64,000 bases of DNA from Taiwanofungus camphoratus (GCA_003999685.1 CP021233.1:310001-374000); one strand, 5' to 3'. Shown: positions 1 to 12,081, counted from the first letter of the stretch. Program-made: numbers and translations. Notes: generated from the sequence alone by a model not told the origin.

Positions 1-1958
1 TCCACCCCGCCCCGCCCATCTCACCCTCCACTTTGATGGTTGGACGGTCCGAATAACCAGGGACGGTACAAGGCTCGTACCCAACGGCACGGAGGCGAAG
101 GGGGACAATGATCATCGCCTCTTCAAGAAAACGATCGTCGAAGTTGCTGTGAACCTGCAGGATGTGCTCAGACAGATAGCACAACACAGAGAGCACCAGA
201 TCAAGTTTACATTGTGGTCTGAGATAGGGGTAGAGTGAGGACTGAGTAAGCAACGACAGTCGCGAGGAAACATGACGCACGTATCAAGTCGGTGTAATCG
301 AGCCAAGATACGCAGCGTCTATGCGAATGTTTTCAGCTGGGATTTACGATCGACAAATGTGTAATACATACCTGTGAACGCCCTCGACACCTGCCCAATC
401 CCACCCCTTGACTTCCGTGGGGGGTTCTTTCTCATTCACCAACTCGCTCCCTCTTTGACTGAACGTATCTTCCTTAAGACTCTCTTTCCTCTCTCCGATC
501 CATGCACCTTCCCTCAGGCGCTCCCATGAACACAGTTCAGCCAGCTGTGTCTCATCCAAAGCTCCCTGCTCGCGGATGTTGGCCTCGCAGACTATGCGCG
601 CTGCAGCGAGCCACGTCCAGTCGGGGGAAAGCTGAGCGGAAGTAGGCACAGTTCGCTTTCGTTGACGTACAGGACCTGTGTCTGGATGTTCTTGCTGTTG
701 CTCTGGAGGTGAATCTGTGGACACAGAGCCCGAGGAGGCTGAGGTATTGTCTGCAGGGATGTAATCCGAGTCGGAGGAAGAGTCCGAATCTGAGCCATCC
801 CAGAACGTATTTGGAGCACTTGCTGCACTTCTGCCTGGTTCTGTTTGGAAAGTGGTAATGCTGGAGGAAGGAGGGGAAGGGGGAACTGGGAGGTATGGGC
901 CCCAGTGTCTCCGCCGCGTGAGAAAAGACAGGGTGTAGACACGCTCTCGGGCGCGACATCGCGCACGTCTTTCCTGCGCATCGACGCTCATGTCGACTGA
1001 CGTGATGTCGGACGGACCGCGTCCGGTGTCAACAGCGGTCGAGGATGCCAATCTTCCTGTTCGCTCCTCTCGAAACTCGCGCACAGGCAGGAAACCGATG
1101 CAACATACGAGTCGAGCTAGTGCCAGCGCCTCAGGTGTATTGTCCCAGTTGGCATCGCGGTGTTCTCCGGAAAGCTTTGTTACAAGCGCAGGAGGAAGCC
1201 CCGGTGCGAGAGTGGTTGCAAGCCAGGTGATGTTGAGTGAGGGTACAGGAGACGGAGCATCGCGAAGTGTTGATGTGTGGATGTGCGCATAAGTGAGAGT
1301 ATGAGCGTGAGTGAGAGGGAATGCTGGAGAATGAAGGGATGGGAGGAAGCCCGTAGGTGCAGCTGTTTTGATGACAGACAAGAGTGCTTCAAGGGCTTTG
1401 AGGCTGCTCGCACGATTATAAGTAGGGGACAGGTCCACGACGGATACAGCAGATTTTCTCGAACGCAGGTTGTACACCTTCTGTATCTTTAATGGTTGAG
1501 TATAGCGCCTAAGGTAGCGCTCTGTCCAGATGCGCTGCCTGAACTCGGCTCCCCAATCGAAATTTTCTATTTCATAACAGATGGGATGTTGTCAGCTTTG
1601 TAACTATGCAATCTGAGCTCTAATAAGGGTAAGCGATATCAGAGTGCGGTGTCCGAAGGCTGACGAGTCTGACTTGCTATAATGCCAAAGGTCGCTTACG
1701 TGCCAGCATCTCCTTGGGATAGATTGGCAAAAGCTTCGGGATTTGCTTACCTAAGTCTACGAATCGACGCTCACGAGGGTCATCGAAAACTACCAGATAA
1801 ATCTCACGCCAAAGGTGTTGACCTGAGGCGTTGTATACAACTGCCCTGTGGTGACGACATGTCCGTGCGAGACTTGCTATAGAGGTCGGAAAGCCCGCCA
1901 CCACGGCCCAGACAATGATTGTTTCTGTTATTTCTGGTGGCAAGGCCAAAACAGACAT
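1..1958 (-). CDS. F-box domain protein, 3' part cut by window edge
   Basis: The ATG at 1958 opens an F-box-like start (LPPEITETIIVWAVV, then TCRHHRAVVYNA), followed by LWREIYLVVFDDPR, a signature of a large mushroom F-box family. The likely first intron is 1750-1568, which joins ...FVDLE to NFDWGAEFRQRIW. A long middle exon runs to about 372 and ends in GWDWAGVEGVH. A short exon near 310 gives RRCVSWLDYTDLI. The last exon visible (about 154-1) reads HSNFDDRFLEEAM...PTIKVEGEMGG and continues outside the window. The middle of the protein is rich in Ser, Pro and acidic residues and looks disordered. In this family the F-box binds Skp1 of an SCF ubiquitin ligase; the target is unknown. The joint near 155-295 is one base out in my reading, so that splice is uncertain. 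The family call is firm; the exact exons are not. Confidence 0.75.
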
Positions 1959-2620
1959 TGTGCGTCGCAGAAATTCTGCATGGGTGCTTGAAAGAGTTGC
2001 AATTTAACACGAAATGAAGACTGAGGACTACCTCGGTGGAATATGAAGACTCCCAATTGCTCTGGCCTCGTTCGGGAACAGGGGTCGGGTCTTGGTCACT
2101 ATAGATTATGTCCGAATGATACTTTGATACTTGAAATGGAACTGTAAAGGGATGTCGGTTCTCTCACATAATATAACCAAAAATTCAGGCAAAGAAGCCT
2201 GGCCAGTAGCAGGATGGTGTGGATATAGAGAAGGCCGCGGCGACGCGACGCGATCGGAATGTCGACACCGTGAGATCGGGCACGTGATACAGGAGGAGGT
2301 ATCCGTGCACGCATTTATCGTTCAGCGTAGAAATATTGTTCAAGATGGACATACAGTAAAGCACAGCAGTCCACTGGAGTCCAGTTTTCAGAGGAGGAAG
2401 TCGGTGCTTAGTCAAGGACAACACGGGTGGGCATCGAAGGAGCAGAAACTGACGCATCGCAAATTCATTCATTTGCAAAAACAATTCGGTAAGTACTCAG
2501 ATCAAATAACAACTACACGTCAAGGAGAGCATGCTGTTAGAGCATATGAAGGCGCACTTCAAGGCCAGTTATCCTCTTACCCTGTGACTACCTACAGAGA
2601 CCTACGTATGCAAGGCCTTC
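1959..2620. other. intergenic, F-box start to lamB end
   Basis: About 660 bp lie between the start of the F-box gene and the stop of lamB, both on the minus strand. It must hold the F-box promoter and the lamB 3' end. The plus-strand open frame across 2131-2664 has no recognisable motif and overlaps the last lamB exon, so I do not call it. Confidence 0.5.
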
Positions 2621-4212
2621 TTACGCCGTCAGTCCGTTATTGTTCTGATCAACCAAAGCTTTGACAGTCTGCGTTAACTCCACCGCGCCCTACATCAGAG
2701 ACGAAGTGCACGAGAATCAGCAAGACACGACGAGCTGAACAGGATACAGACTGACCGGAGTATCAGAATGGCAGCAAATGGAAACCTCCATGACACCTTC
2801 CGCCCACGGGAGGAAGCCAGATGTTGTCGTGATCTGGCGTTGCGAGAGTAGCCTCTCGACCTTGAGGACATAAGACGTTCAATGCATGTTCAAATATGAC
2901 GACAATACAGCAGCACACTCACGCGGGCCCGAACGGAATCCAGCGGGACAGGATCGTGTTTCCTGCACTACATGTGAGATGAGTAAAACGGGGCAGACAG
3001 AAAGGGAATTGACTTAGTGATGATCAGCTTTCCCTCCGAACTGTACTCAAGGTCTGCATAGTACTCTTGGAGATGCATGCATTACAAATGTGCTATACTG
3101 GTTGTCAAAGCTTCAGATTTCACCTGCTATGAAAGGTACGTCCAGTTCTTTCGCAGCGGCTTCATGGCACGTCCCAGCCATGCCCATATAGGGCACACCG
3201 AATGTCTTCGCTACGCCTACCGCCGCGCGTGCGAGGGACATATCGCGGGCTGTCATGCCATAGATGGCGCCGTGCGGTTTTATCTGGTCACAGCAGATCA
3301 GTGACATACCACAGCATCTCGTTCATTTCGAGCAAACAAGGGATAGTGAAAAACGCATCTTCGACAAGGTTGTGTTAATCATATACTTACATGATTCAGC
3401 GGAACTCCGTGACGAGTCAAGAAGCCGCATAAAGCGCCTACTTGGTAAATGAAGCATGCAGCAAGTTCGTCCTATAATATCCATGAGCTTTCGAGAATAC
3501 TAGACTTGTTGCAGAATCTTCACAGGTTCAATGGCCATCTCGCGCCGACCCCAGCCTTGCTTGTCGGGTAATGAGGGATGCGCACCAACAAGGACACCGT
3601 GCTGCTTCGCCAATGCCACAGTCTTGTCCATGATATTGAAGTCTCTGTGTTATAGTCCAGCAATATAAATTGGATGCAACAATATAAGTTGATGACAAAC
3701 TCACGAGGCATGAAAGCCACATGCAACGTTTGCCAGATGAATGGTCTTCATAAGGGATTCATCGTCTGCCTACCAGCCATCGCGAGACATTAAATGTTGA
3801 GTCTTGCAAATGTAATAAAAGACAATCGACTCGCTATTTGATAAAGCGCGAATCCCTAGCAACATCATGAATAGTTCAGTTTAACGCCTAACATAGTTAA
3901 GAAGCTGCGTATCGCCATTGTGGAAATTGAAGTGGTGGCTATTCACAAATGCGCCGCGATCGCGCAGGATCGTGCCTGTGTAATCGCGCACGTCCCCTTG
4001 GACAGGATGATCATCCGCCGTGACACAACCTGGACCAACTGGTGTATGTGAGGCTCCTCTCTGTCATTTGCACGTTTCGCGCGCTCGCAAGCAACCAAGA
4101 AACACTGTCAGGACCTCTAGTAGTCCCTGATACAGCCCCTCCATTACACATATCAAACATAAGAACTGACCTCTCCCATATCGCAATTGACGGTAGCTCG
4201 CATGGCAGACAT
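2621..4212 (-). CDS. lamB: LamB/YcsF family protein (PxpA-like)
   Basis: Ten exons join in frame to 251 residues, the usual length of this family: 4212-4171, 3855-3831, 3765-3705, 3644-3524, 3471-3391, 3283-3124, 3065-3014, 2962-2923, 2860-2756 and 2689-2621. The start ATG gives [14 protein letters not shown], matching the family's N-terminal NCDMGE. Later hallmarks are [44 protein letters not shown] and the C-terminal CCHSDTPGAVEL. The second exon is only 25 nt (GFALYQIA) and intron 1 is 315 nt, long for this locus. Several donors read GTC rather than GTA or GTG. Bacterial PxpA acts with PxpB and PxpC as an ATP-dependent 5-oxoprolinase. The A. nidulans homologue LamB is needed for lactam use. 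It lies head to head with lamA, whose protein carries the PxpB- and PxpC-like domains. Family certain; substrate inferred. Confidence 0.93.
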
Positions 4213-4490
4213 GGCTTCGACGACGACAACTTGCAAGACAGAATGAATTCAAGGACCCATATCGTGCCGGTATCAATTATAGTGCTTCTCGTTGGAGCAG
4301 TGATAAGTACTTAGCCCTGGGATATCGTTCTTTCTATCCAGGTCATGCTGCTTGAGCACCGGCCCGAGCTTCTTCTAGCACCTCTCATACTCTACTTCGT
4401 ATCTGCTTATCAGTACAGAATGTTCATCTGGTCACAATTTTTCATCGAGTACTGGTCTTCTTTCTTGTCGTGCGACTCGCGATCTCCTCG
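4213..4490. promoter_or_regulatory. shared lamB/lamA promoter with GATA motifs
   Basis: These 278 bp separate the two divergent start codons, so both genes must be driven from here. Two GATAAG core motifs are visible, at 4302-4307 on the plus strand and 4406-4411 on the minus strand. In ascomycetes such sites bind AreA/NIT2-type GATA factors that release nitrogen repression, and the A. nidulans lam locus is under nitrogen control. The motifs are short and could be chance; their role here is inference. Confidence 0.55.
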
Positions 4491-7400
4491 ATGCTTGACA
4501 CACATAAACTACTCATCGCAAACCGCGGCGAAATAGCAAACCGCATCTTGCGCACCGCTAAACGTTTGCAAATCCCAACAGTAGCCGCGTACACCAGGTC
4601 GGATGCAACCTCTCCACACGTCTTACTCGCGGATGAAGCTGTCGCCCTACGTCCGGAGGACAGTGACCCTACATCTAATTCTCGTGGGTATCTCGATGCC
4701 GAGGCGATTGTGAACATCTGCAAGGAACGCAATGTAACCCTCGTACATCCTGGGTATGGATTTCTTTCAGAGAATGCGCACTTCGCTAGCTTGCTGGCGG
4801 AGGCGGGGATTACTTTCCTCGGACCACGGCCTGAGACAATCCACGCCATGGGCTTGAAACACGAAGCTCGCATGCTTGCGGCCGAGGTAGATGTGCCTCT
4901 CGTTCCCGGCTCGAATGGGCTTTTGGACGATACCGAAGATGCTGTAAAGGTGGCTAGCGCAATCGGCTTTCCAGTCATGTTGAAGTCTACTGCTGGCGGA
5001 GGAGGGATGGGCTTAGTTGTCTGTCATGATGCAGACGAGTTACGCCTTCGTTTCCCAGCCACACAAGAACGAGCAAAGGTAGGCGTCGTGTCGTGTATAA
5101 CCATTGATGCTTGGCAAGTGACATCATGTGCGCTAACCCTGACTCCTATACACATCAGTCACTCTTCAAGAACGGCGGTCTTTTTCTAGAACAGTATTAT
5201 CCGTCTGCTCGCCATGTTGAAATACAGGTATTGAGTGCTTGAGGCTTCGAGTATCATCTTCTAGTCATCGTTAATATCATAGGTGTTTGGAAACGGTGTC
5301 GGTCATGTCATCCATATGGGTGAAAGAGAATGTAGTGTTCAGCGTAGGCATCAAAAAGTCATCGAGGAAAGTCCAAGCCCGTTTATGATCCGTCACCCCG
5401 GTGAGTGCACAGCGGAAGCTAACTTATGTATCTCACCGATAATTGTATTTGGTTCGATAACAAGATATACAGAAAAGAATGTGTGCAGCGGCAGTCCGAC
5501 TTTGTCAGCACATCAAATATGCGTCAGCTGGTGAGCTAAAGTAGAACTCACTACGTGACACACCTTACGCAGACGTATAGGCACGATTGAGTTCCTCGTC
5601 GACGATAAGACGGGTGCTTTCTTTTTCCTGGAAATGAATACCAGACTTCAGGTAATTCAAGTTCTTAAATCATGCCGAGATGCAGCAGTCTCACGTCTTA
5701 TGTCTGGAATTCTGGTTCAAGGTTGAGCATCCAGTTACGGAAGCTGTAAATCCCGGCTTGGACATAGTCGAACTGATGATCCGCCAAGGCATCGCTCAGC
5801 GAGAAAGTAGCCATGGCGGACTCGCTGCCGATCGATTAGAGCAGAGACTGTATGACATCCCGGCTCAAAAGCGACTGCATGCAATCGAAGCACGCGTGTA
5901 CTGTGAGAATCCAGCGGCACAATTCAAGCCGTGCCCGGGTGTACTGCAGCAGGTCCAGCTCATGGAGGCAGATTGGCTACGGGTTGAAAGTTGGGTATGC
6001 ACACTGTTCTTCAGTAGAACACAAATTGCCTGATCATTTTGACACGTTAGATAGAGACTGGAACTACCATAACACCATTCTTCGACCCTCTCGTATGCAA
6101 ATTGACTGCGACAGCTCCGACACGTCTAGAAGCTGTTGAGCGATTGCTACTTGCGCTCTCAGAAACAAAGATCTTCGGACCGCCAAACAATATAGCATAT
6201 CTCAGAACAATATGCGAGTCTGATGCTTTTCGAGCTGGCGACACAACGACCACGTTTCTTGACAACTTCGCTTTCACTCCAAGGTATGCCTTATCATTGG
6301 CTGACACTGAATGTGTTCATTGACACAGTCAATGGCAAGGGCGATCGACGTGCTGAGTGGAGGGCTTGAGACATCAGTGCAAGATTACCCTGGACGACGT
6401 ATTGGGCTAGGTATACCTCGCAGCGGACCCATGGATTCCCTTGCGTTCAGAATTGCTAATATCCTCGTGGGCAATGAACCAGGTACTGAGGCTCTAGAAG
6501 TAACGCTTGTGGGTTGTCGTCTGTTTTTTCACATTTCCGCAGTCGTAGCAGTCACTGGTGCACCTGTTCGAGTAACAGTCGACGGACAGAGAATAGAAAT
6601 GTGGCGGAGTGTTGTGATACCTGCGGGTGCGAAGGTGGTCGTCGGCACCATCAAGGACGTTGGGTTCAGAGCTTACATTGCCGTTAGAGGTGGATTTCCG
6701 GAGATCCCATTATATCTAGGCTCGAAGTCAACGTCCACCGGGCTTGGTGGTTATCAGGTACGACGGAACGCCATTCTCAACATGTTTCGCCGCTCAATTC
6801 ATCGTGCAGGGGCGCGCTCTAGCTGCAGGCGATCAGCTTGCTCTTGGCACCTGCATGTCAAACGCAAACGAGCAACAGCTCATAGTTCCCTCTGCGTTGA
6901 TCCCGGAATATCCGACCGATTGGACAATATACTGCCTCGCCGGTCCGCATTGCGATGAAGAGTTTGTAAGCCGAACAGGAATTGATCAATTCTTCTCTAC
7001 ACCGTGGAAAGTCAGTGTCTCAAGCAACCGTATGGGTATTCGCCTCGAAGGACCGCCAATCCTGTGGGCAAGGAAGAGCGGTGGTGAAGGAGGTTCGCAC
7101 CCCTCAAACATTCACGATAATGGTTATGCATTCGGCACAGTCAATGTCAACGGCGATACACCTGTGATATTAGCCAATGAGGGCCCTGACATGGGTGGAT
7201 ATATATGCATGTGCACAGTGGCCACGGCAGAATTGTGCGTCTCATAGCTTCACCGTCATATCCTGCACCAGCTATATCATGGTTTCCCGTGTTGCAGGTG
7301 GAAGTTGGGACAGCTACGACCAGGATGCACTATCCAGTTCAGGCGTATTCCGTTTGAACAAGCTATATATCTGAATGATATATGCGAGCAAAACTTACAG

Positions 7401-9329
7401 GAGTTACAGCGCGGAAGCTTGTCTTTGAAACCTTCGTCGAAATTCGCCAGCGCGAAAGACCTCTTTGATGTTCCGCAAGATCCCAAGCTATCTGTTATCC
7501 TGTCCGCTGCCGGCAGCACTCGCCCTAAAGTCGGATTTCGTCAAGTGTGCTTCGAAGTTCTCGTTCGGAATAACCTTGCTCATTTTCATCTGTGTCCACT
7601 AGGCAGGGGATTCGTGCATTCTGGTCGAATATGGCGATTTACGACTTGACTTTGCTATTCGTGCAAGAGTTCATGCCTTCGAATTTGCTCTGAAGAAACG
7701 AGGAGTTCGAGGCATCTGGGCTTTAGCCCCCTGTATCCGTTCAACGATGGTTGGTAGGATGAATCCTGAAGGGAGGTGTAGCCGGTCCTAACTATCACAA
7801 CCCACAGGTTCATTACGACCCACTTGTACTACCGCAGTCGGAGTTATTGACAGTGTTACTGGAGGTAGAGACCTCGCTCCCCGATAACGTAGACGATGCC
7901 GTGTTTCCAGGACGTAAAATCATTTTCCCCATTGTCTTGGATGACCGCTGGAACAGGGAAGCCTTGCAACGATATATGCGATCAATACGGGATGAAGCCG
8001 TATACTTGCCCAGCAACATCGAATACCTGGCAAGGAACAATGGATTGGATGGAGGAGCATCAGAGGCACTGAAAAGATTGGTATCTTCTTCTTGGGTAGT
8101 TTCGAAAGTCCATTGTGACTTTGAATAATGCTGATTGTCTCATGCCAGCTGGTGTTTGGTGTTGGGTTTTACCTGGCCTGTCCTTTCCTCATACCAGTGA
8201 GCATGCACGTTATATCTTTCAAGATCTTGTGATATCTATGCCAGGCTGTCCTTGATAGATAGACCCTCGGTGCAGATTGGTGGGCCAAAAGATGAACCCT
8301 TCGCGGACATTTACGCCTCGCGTAGGGCATAATATACATTTCAACAAGATGATTTGGAACTGATAAAAACAACCCTCAGGGTGCTGTAGGTATTGCAGGT
8401 TTGGTTGCGGCCATTTATCCAATTGAGTCTCCAGGAGGTTACCAGCTTTACGGGCGGACGCTTCCTCCTTGGCAGACTTGGGGAAAGGGGCACGATTTTG
8501 AGCCTGATAAACCTTGGTTGCTGCAACCCTTCGATCAGGTAAGTTCTCCCTGAACTCGTCCCGGGAATGGCATCTAAGGAAGAGCCAAGGTCGTCTTTGA
8601 ACCCGTGACAGAAAAAGAATATACAGAAGTACGCTAATAAACTTTGGCAAGGGAAGTCTGCACCTCTGAGATTTCTGCTGTAGATTGAGAGCCAATTCGA
8701 CTCCGGGCGATATACATTCAAGGTGGATCCCCACTTGGCTCAATCCCTTGTAAAGCACTAAACTTGCCCTTTGGCCAGATTGAGACGAGTCGATTTTCAA
8801 TGTCAGAGTATAATGCTTTCGTGGAGAGTATCGCCGACGAAGTGACACGTTTTAAGGAAAGACAAGCTCGGGGAGTTGCATCTGAAGAGACTCGGTAGGT
8901 TTTCAGCGCGCCACCCGACCGTAGCGGTGGCTGATGTGATATCAGTGAAAGCATGTTGCTGTCCAAGTGGATGAATCAGAAATGTCAAACGCATGAAAAG
9001 GAGCGTGTCGAGACTGGTCATTATCAGGAAGGTAATACGGTTTTTGTCCAGAATAGGTTCTTCTGTCTCATTTCTTCTACCCAGACGCAGGTAACACCCA
9101 TGGCCGCATTGTGTCCTCTCTCTCGTCATCTGTGTGGAAGATCAAATGTAAGCCTGGAGACTTGATCAAGTCTGCGGAACACGTATTGGTTGTCCTCGAA
9201 GCAATGAAGACTGAAATCAATGTGGAGGCCGGGGAGGAAAACGTTGGTCGGACCGTCATGGGTTTCGGACAGGGCGTAGTAGAAGGTGCCGCTGTTAACG
9301 CCGGAGATGTTTTGGTGATATTTGAGTGA
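4491..9329 (+). CDS. lamA: urea-carboxylase-like biotin enzyme (LamA)
   Basis: Twenty exons join in frame to 1245 residues. The order is an N-terminal biotin carboxylase ([13 protein letters not shown] at the start, ATP-grasp loop [11 protein letters not shown], then [16 protein letters not shown]), a PxpC/KipA-like AHS2 domain (from [15 protein letters not shown], exon at 6340), a PxpB/KipI-like AHS1 domain (from [12 protein letters not shown] at 7603; [11 protein letters not shown]-like segment read as [11 protein letters not shown], then [11 protein letters not shown]), and a C-terminal biotinyl domain. The biotin lysine lies in LEAMKTE at about residue 1206. This is the layout of fungal urea carboxylase, but the amidase (allophanate hydrolase) domain of Dur1,2 is absent upstream, as expected for LamA. 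I chose ATG 4491 because an upstream in-frame start would be GTG. The product probably carboxylates a lactam- or oxoproline-like substrate and works with LamB. All exons are open, so the gene looks intact. Confidence 0.92.
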
Positions 9330-9532
9330 ATTAGGGGCTAGAATGAGTTTCCAACAGACATACACCAGTATACATCAATCCTCCTCGATATAGATGTTAT
9401 AGTGGGAAATTGCGTCCAGTCAACGTGATTCAATGCGCATACAGAATGCCCAAAGAGATTTAATATCAATATTACTCAGGCCTTGTTGTTACATTTGTTG
9501 TCCTCCGAACTACGCTCCGGTGAAGCAAAACA

Positions 9533-9612
9533 TTCCGACACGGGGAATCGAACCCCGGGCTATCGCGCACCGATATGAGAGGCGATAATGTTAGCCACTA
9601 CACCATATCGGA
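9533..9612 (-). tRNA. tRNA-Glu(CTC) with short intron
   Basis: Read on the minus strand, the acceptor arms TCCGATA and TGTCGGA pair with one G-T wobble. The D arm is GGTGTAGTGGCTAAC and the T arm is CGGGGTTCGAATCCCCG. The anticodon stem is ATCGC/GCGAT with loop CTCTCA...C, which puts CTC at positions 34-36. An extra TATCGGTG follows position 37, the usual site of a nuclear tRNA intron. That leaves a 72-nt mature body including the discriminator base. Boundaries come from base pairing only. Confidence 0.93.
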
Positions 9613-9730
9613 TAGACATAAATGTGCTGTCAAATTTATATTACCCTAAGAATTTGAGTGAAGGTCGTTCCCTAGCTTGATCCGAGCACATCATCATAGC
9701 TCAGGGCTACTAGTAGTCTTCATACCAAAG

Positions 9731-11423
9731 ATGAACTCCTTAAACGCCCTCAGAGCCTTCTCACCATCATTGCGACGCCTGCCATGTCTGTCTCATACTT
9801 CTCGGTCCGTTCGGATATACAAGACGCTTCCGAATCCAGTCCGCTATCTGTCCACCAATAATCCTCGCTTTGCGCCTCGGTATGCACGTTTCAATGTAGA
9901 CCCTGAACATCCTCTGGACATCAAGAAATGGGACATAGGCATGAGAATATTCGTAGCAGTACTAGTAGGCGGCGGTGTGTATTACGTGACAAAGTACGTA
10001 TGCAGCCGAGACTTACCACTTTACCTTTCCCTGTGCTCGCTAATATGATATTTGTACTATCTAGCCTGGAGAAAGTGCCGGAAACAGGGAGATGGCGATT
10101 TATGGACATCAATCCCAAATTCGAGGCACAAGTAAGCAACAACCAGGTCTTTGATACTACCACAGATGCATGCGATAATGACACCCAGCTTTACACGTTA
10201 GTTGGCTAAAGCGGCACACGATGACCTTATGGCTGAATTCAAAGGGAAATTACTCCCTCCCAATCACCCTATCACACGCCATGTTCGACGCGTTGTCACC
10301 CAGATCCTAGAATCTTCAGATTTAGGCACACTCTCGCCTCCAGAGCCAGGTTTTGTTGCCCTCCCAAGTGCAGGTGATGACTTGTGGATGCCACAGACCC
10401 CGAGGTCCGAAGACTTCCCCCCTGGCACTGGTGGAAAACAATGGAACCTCATGGTAGTAAATGATGACAGGGTTGTGAATGCAATGGCGAGCTACGGTAA
10501 GCGTCGACAGATCATCTCATTGCGTCGACCTGCAGCTCTGATAGTATGATAATCGAAGGAAACATTATTGTTTTTACAGGTATTCTGCCGGTAGCCAAAG
10601 ATGAGCAGGGTTTAGCCGCCGTTTTGGGACACGGTATGCTCGAACTTCATCTACGGGGATACCCGCGTTTTTAAGCTCACGTATACCTCAGAAATCGGAC
10701 ACGTAGGTTAGTTTCGCGAGCATCTACGGAAGAATTATGCCGTGACATTTGACTACCCCGATAGTGGCACGACACAATTCAGAGCGGTACTCCTCGGCAA
10801 AGGTTTTGATTTTTCTTGTATACGCATTGCAAGTACTTGGTCTCGATATGGGCCTCTCGCGGATTGTTTCAGCTCTGCTTTATGATTTACCCAATTCGCG
10901 CGCACAAGAGCTAGAAGGTAAGGGTATCCATGTTATTTCTTCAACCATTTGGCAATGTTTTTGGCGTTCGCCATATTTTTCCTGTACTGTACAGCGGATC
11001 AAATAGGCTTGCAGCTTGCCGCAAGGGCATGTTTCGACCCGCGCGCCGCCCTAGAGTACGTAACTTGCCAGTGTTGTTGCGTCGACACTGATATCTAGCA
11101 CGTTACAGAATGTTTTCTCGCTTAGGGAAGCTCGAGAAAGCCCATAGCAGATTAAACATAGATTTCTTGGGTACGCATCCGGCCTCAGACAGGCGTATTC
11201 AAGTCAGTCAACTTCGTTTCTTATCGTTTGCGAGCTCACCTACTGATACACTCGTCCTTATTCGCAAAAGCGGTTAGAACAACTGCTTCCCGATGCATAC
11301 GCTATACAAGCGGCTAGTCCCGAATGTGCTGGCAATATTCACGACAGTCTGGCTGCATTCAGGGACACGTTTACGCATGGGCCTTGGAGGGGCGGAAACG
11401 AAGGGAATGCGACCTGGGCATAA
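9731..11423 (+). CDS. OMA1: mitochondrial M48 metalloprotease OMA1
   Basis: Nine exons join to 384 residues: 9731-9993, 10065-10131, 10202-10496, 10580-10633, 10692-10706, 10765-10917, 10995-11055, 11109-11202 and 11271-11423. The N-terminus is Arg/Ser-rich and lacks acidic residues, as in mitochondrial targeting peptides. A membrane segment follows (IFVAVLVGGGVYYV). The zinc motif is HEIGH at residues 226-230, and the third ligand lies in LEADQIG. The segment ending SDRRI is also typical. OMA1 works in the mitochondrial inner membrane, cleaving stress substrates and helping quality control. The fifth exon has only 15 nt, and it and its neighbours split the zinc motif. ATG 9731 is the first ATG in frame; earlier starts would be TTG. 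Identification is strong. Confidence 0.93.
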
Positions 11424-12081
11424 GCCAACATTGTATGTATTTCAAAATCATACGGGCGCGCGTATCCACTATATTTCTCGTCCATTGTGAGTCGAGCTTC
11501 ACGCCAAAATGTCTACACAAACCATGGGATTAATTTGATGGCCTATTTCTGTGTATCCGTCAATCTAGCCGTCTGATCAGTGGGCATGTGTAGGCATAAC
11601 GGGGACTGTAGCACAATGCTGAAGTCGTTGTGCAATATGTACGGCGGGCCAATACTCACTGAAGTATGCGCCCCGATCGTACCGATCGCGGATCTCTCTA
11701 TATGATCATTGAATCCACGTGTCATTAACCGCTGGTGTTTTTCATCACAACGCAACTTTCGAGTTGTACCGTTGCTTTCTCTCCAAGCTTACAAGTCCTA
11801 CATAATTTTATTCTGTAGAGAGAGAATAAACAGGCGCAACAAAGCGCGATCAGGAGAAACACACGTTTCTTTATGTCCAAGAAGTAAATAAGCAATCTGT
11901 AATTAGCTCCGTCCTTCTAGCGCGATCATGGAGCTAATAAGCGATGCTATCCCCGGAAGCTGCAGAAATTTCAGCCACGTATGTTCTTCTCCTCCAGTGC
12001 TGGGCTTGTGAGTGATTCTCCAACGTTGTTCACTCGTCCCGGTTTCGGCTTCTTTCGACATTCGTTGTTTCCGTCTTGTAC
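11424..12081. other. intergenic, OMA1 to F-box-like gene
   Basis: About 660 bp without a supported gene. A 9-bp inverted repeat (ATTAGCTCC at 11902-11910, GGAGCTAAT at 11930-11938) could form a small hairpin, but nothing links it to a function. Confidence 0.5.

Noticed and set aside
2131-2664. 177-codon plus-strand open frame
   Set aside because: It overlaps the last lamB exon on the other strand, has no family motif and no codon pattern that looks selected.
4470-4490. lamA start at 4470
   Set aside because: The codon is GTG; the ATG at 4491 directly precedes the conserved LLIANRGE start of the biotin carboxylase domain.
11902-11938. 9-bp stem hairpin as a regulatory RNA or terminator
   Set aside because: Short stem, 19-base loop, and no known role for such hairpins in fungal termination.
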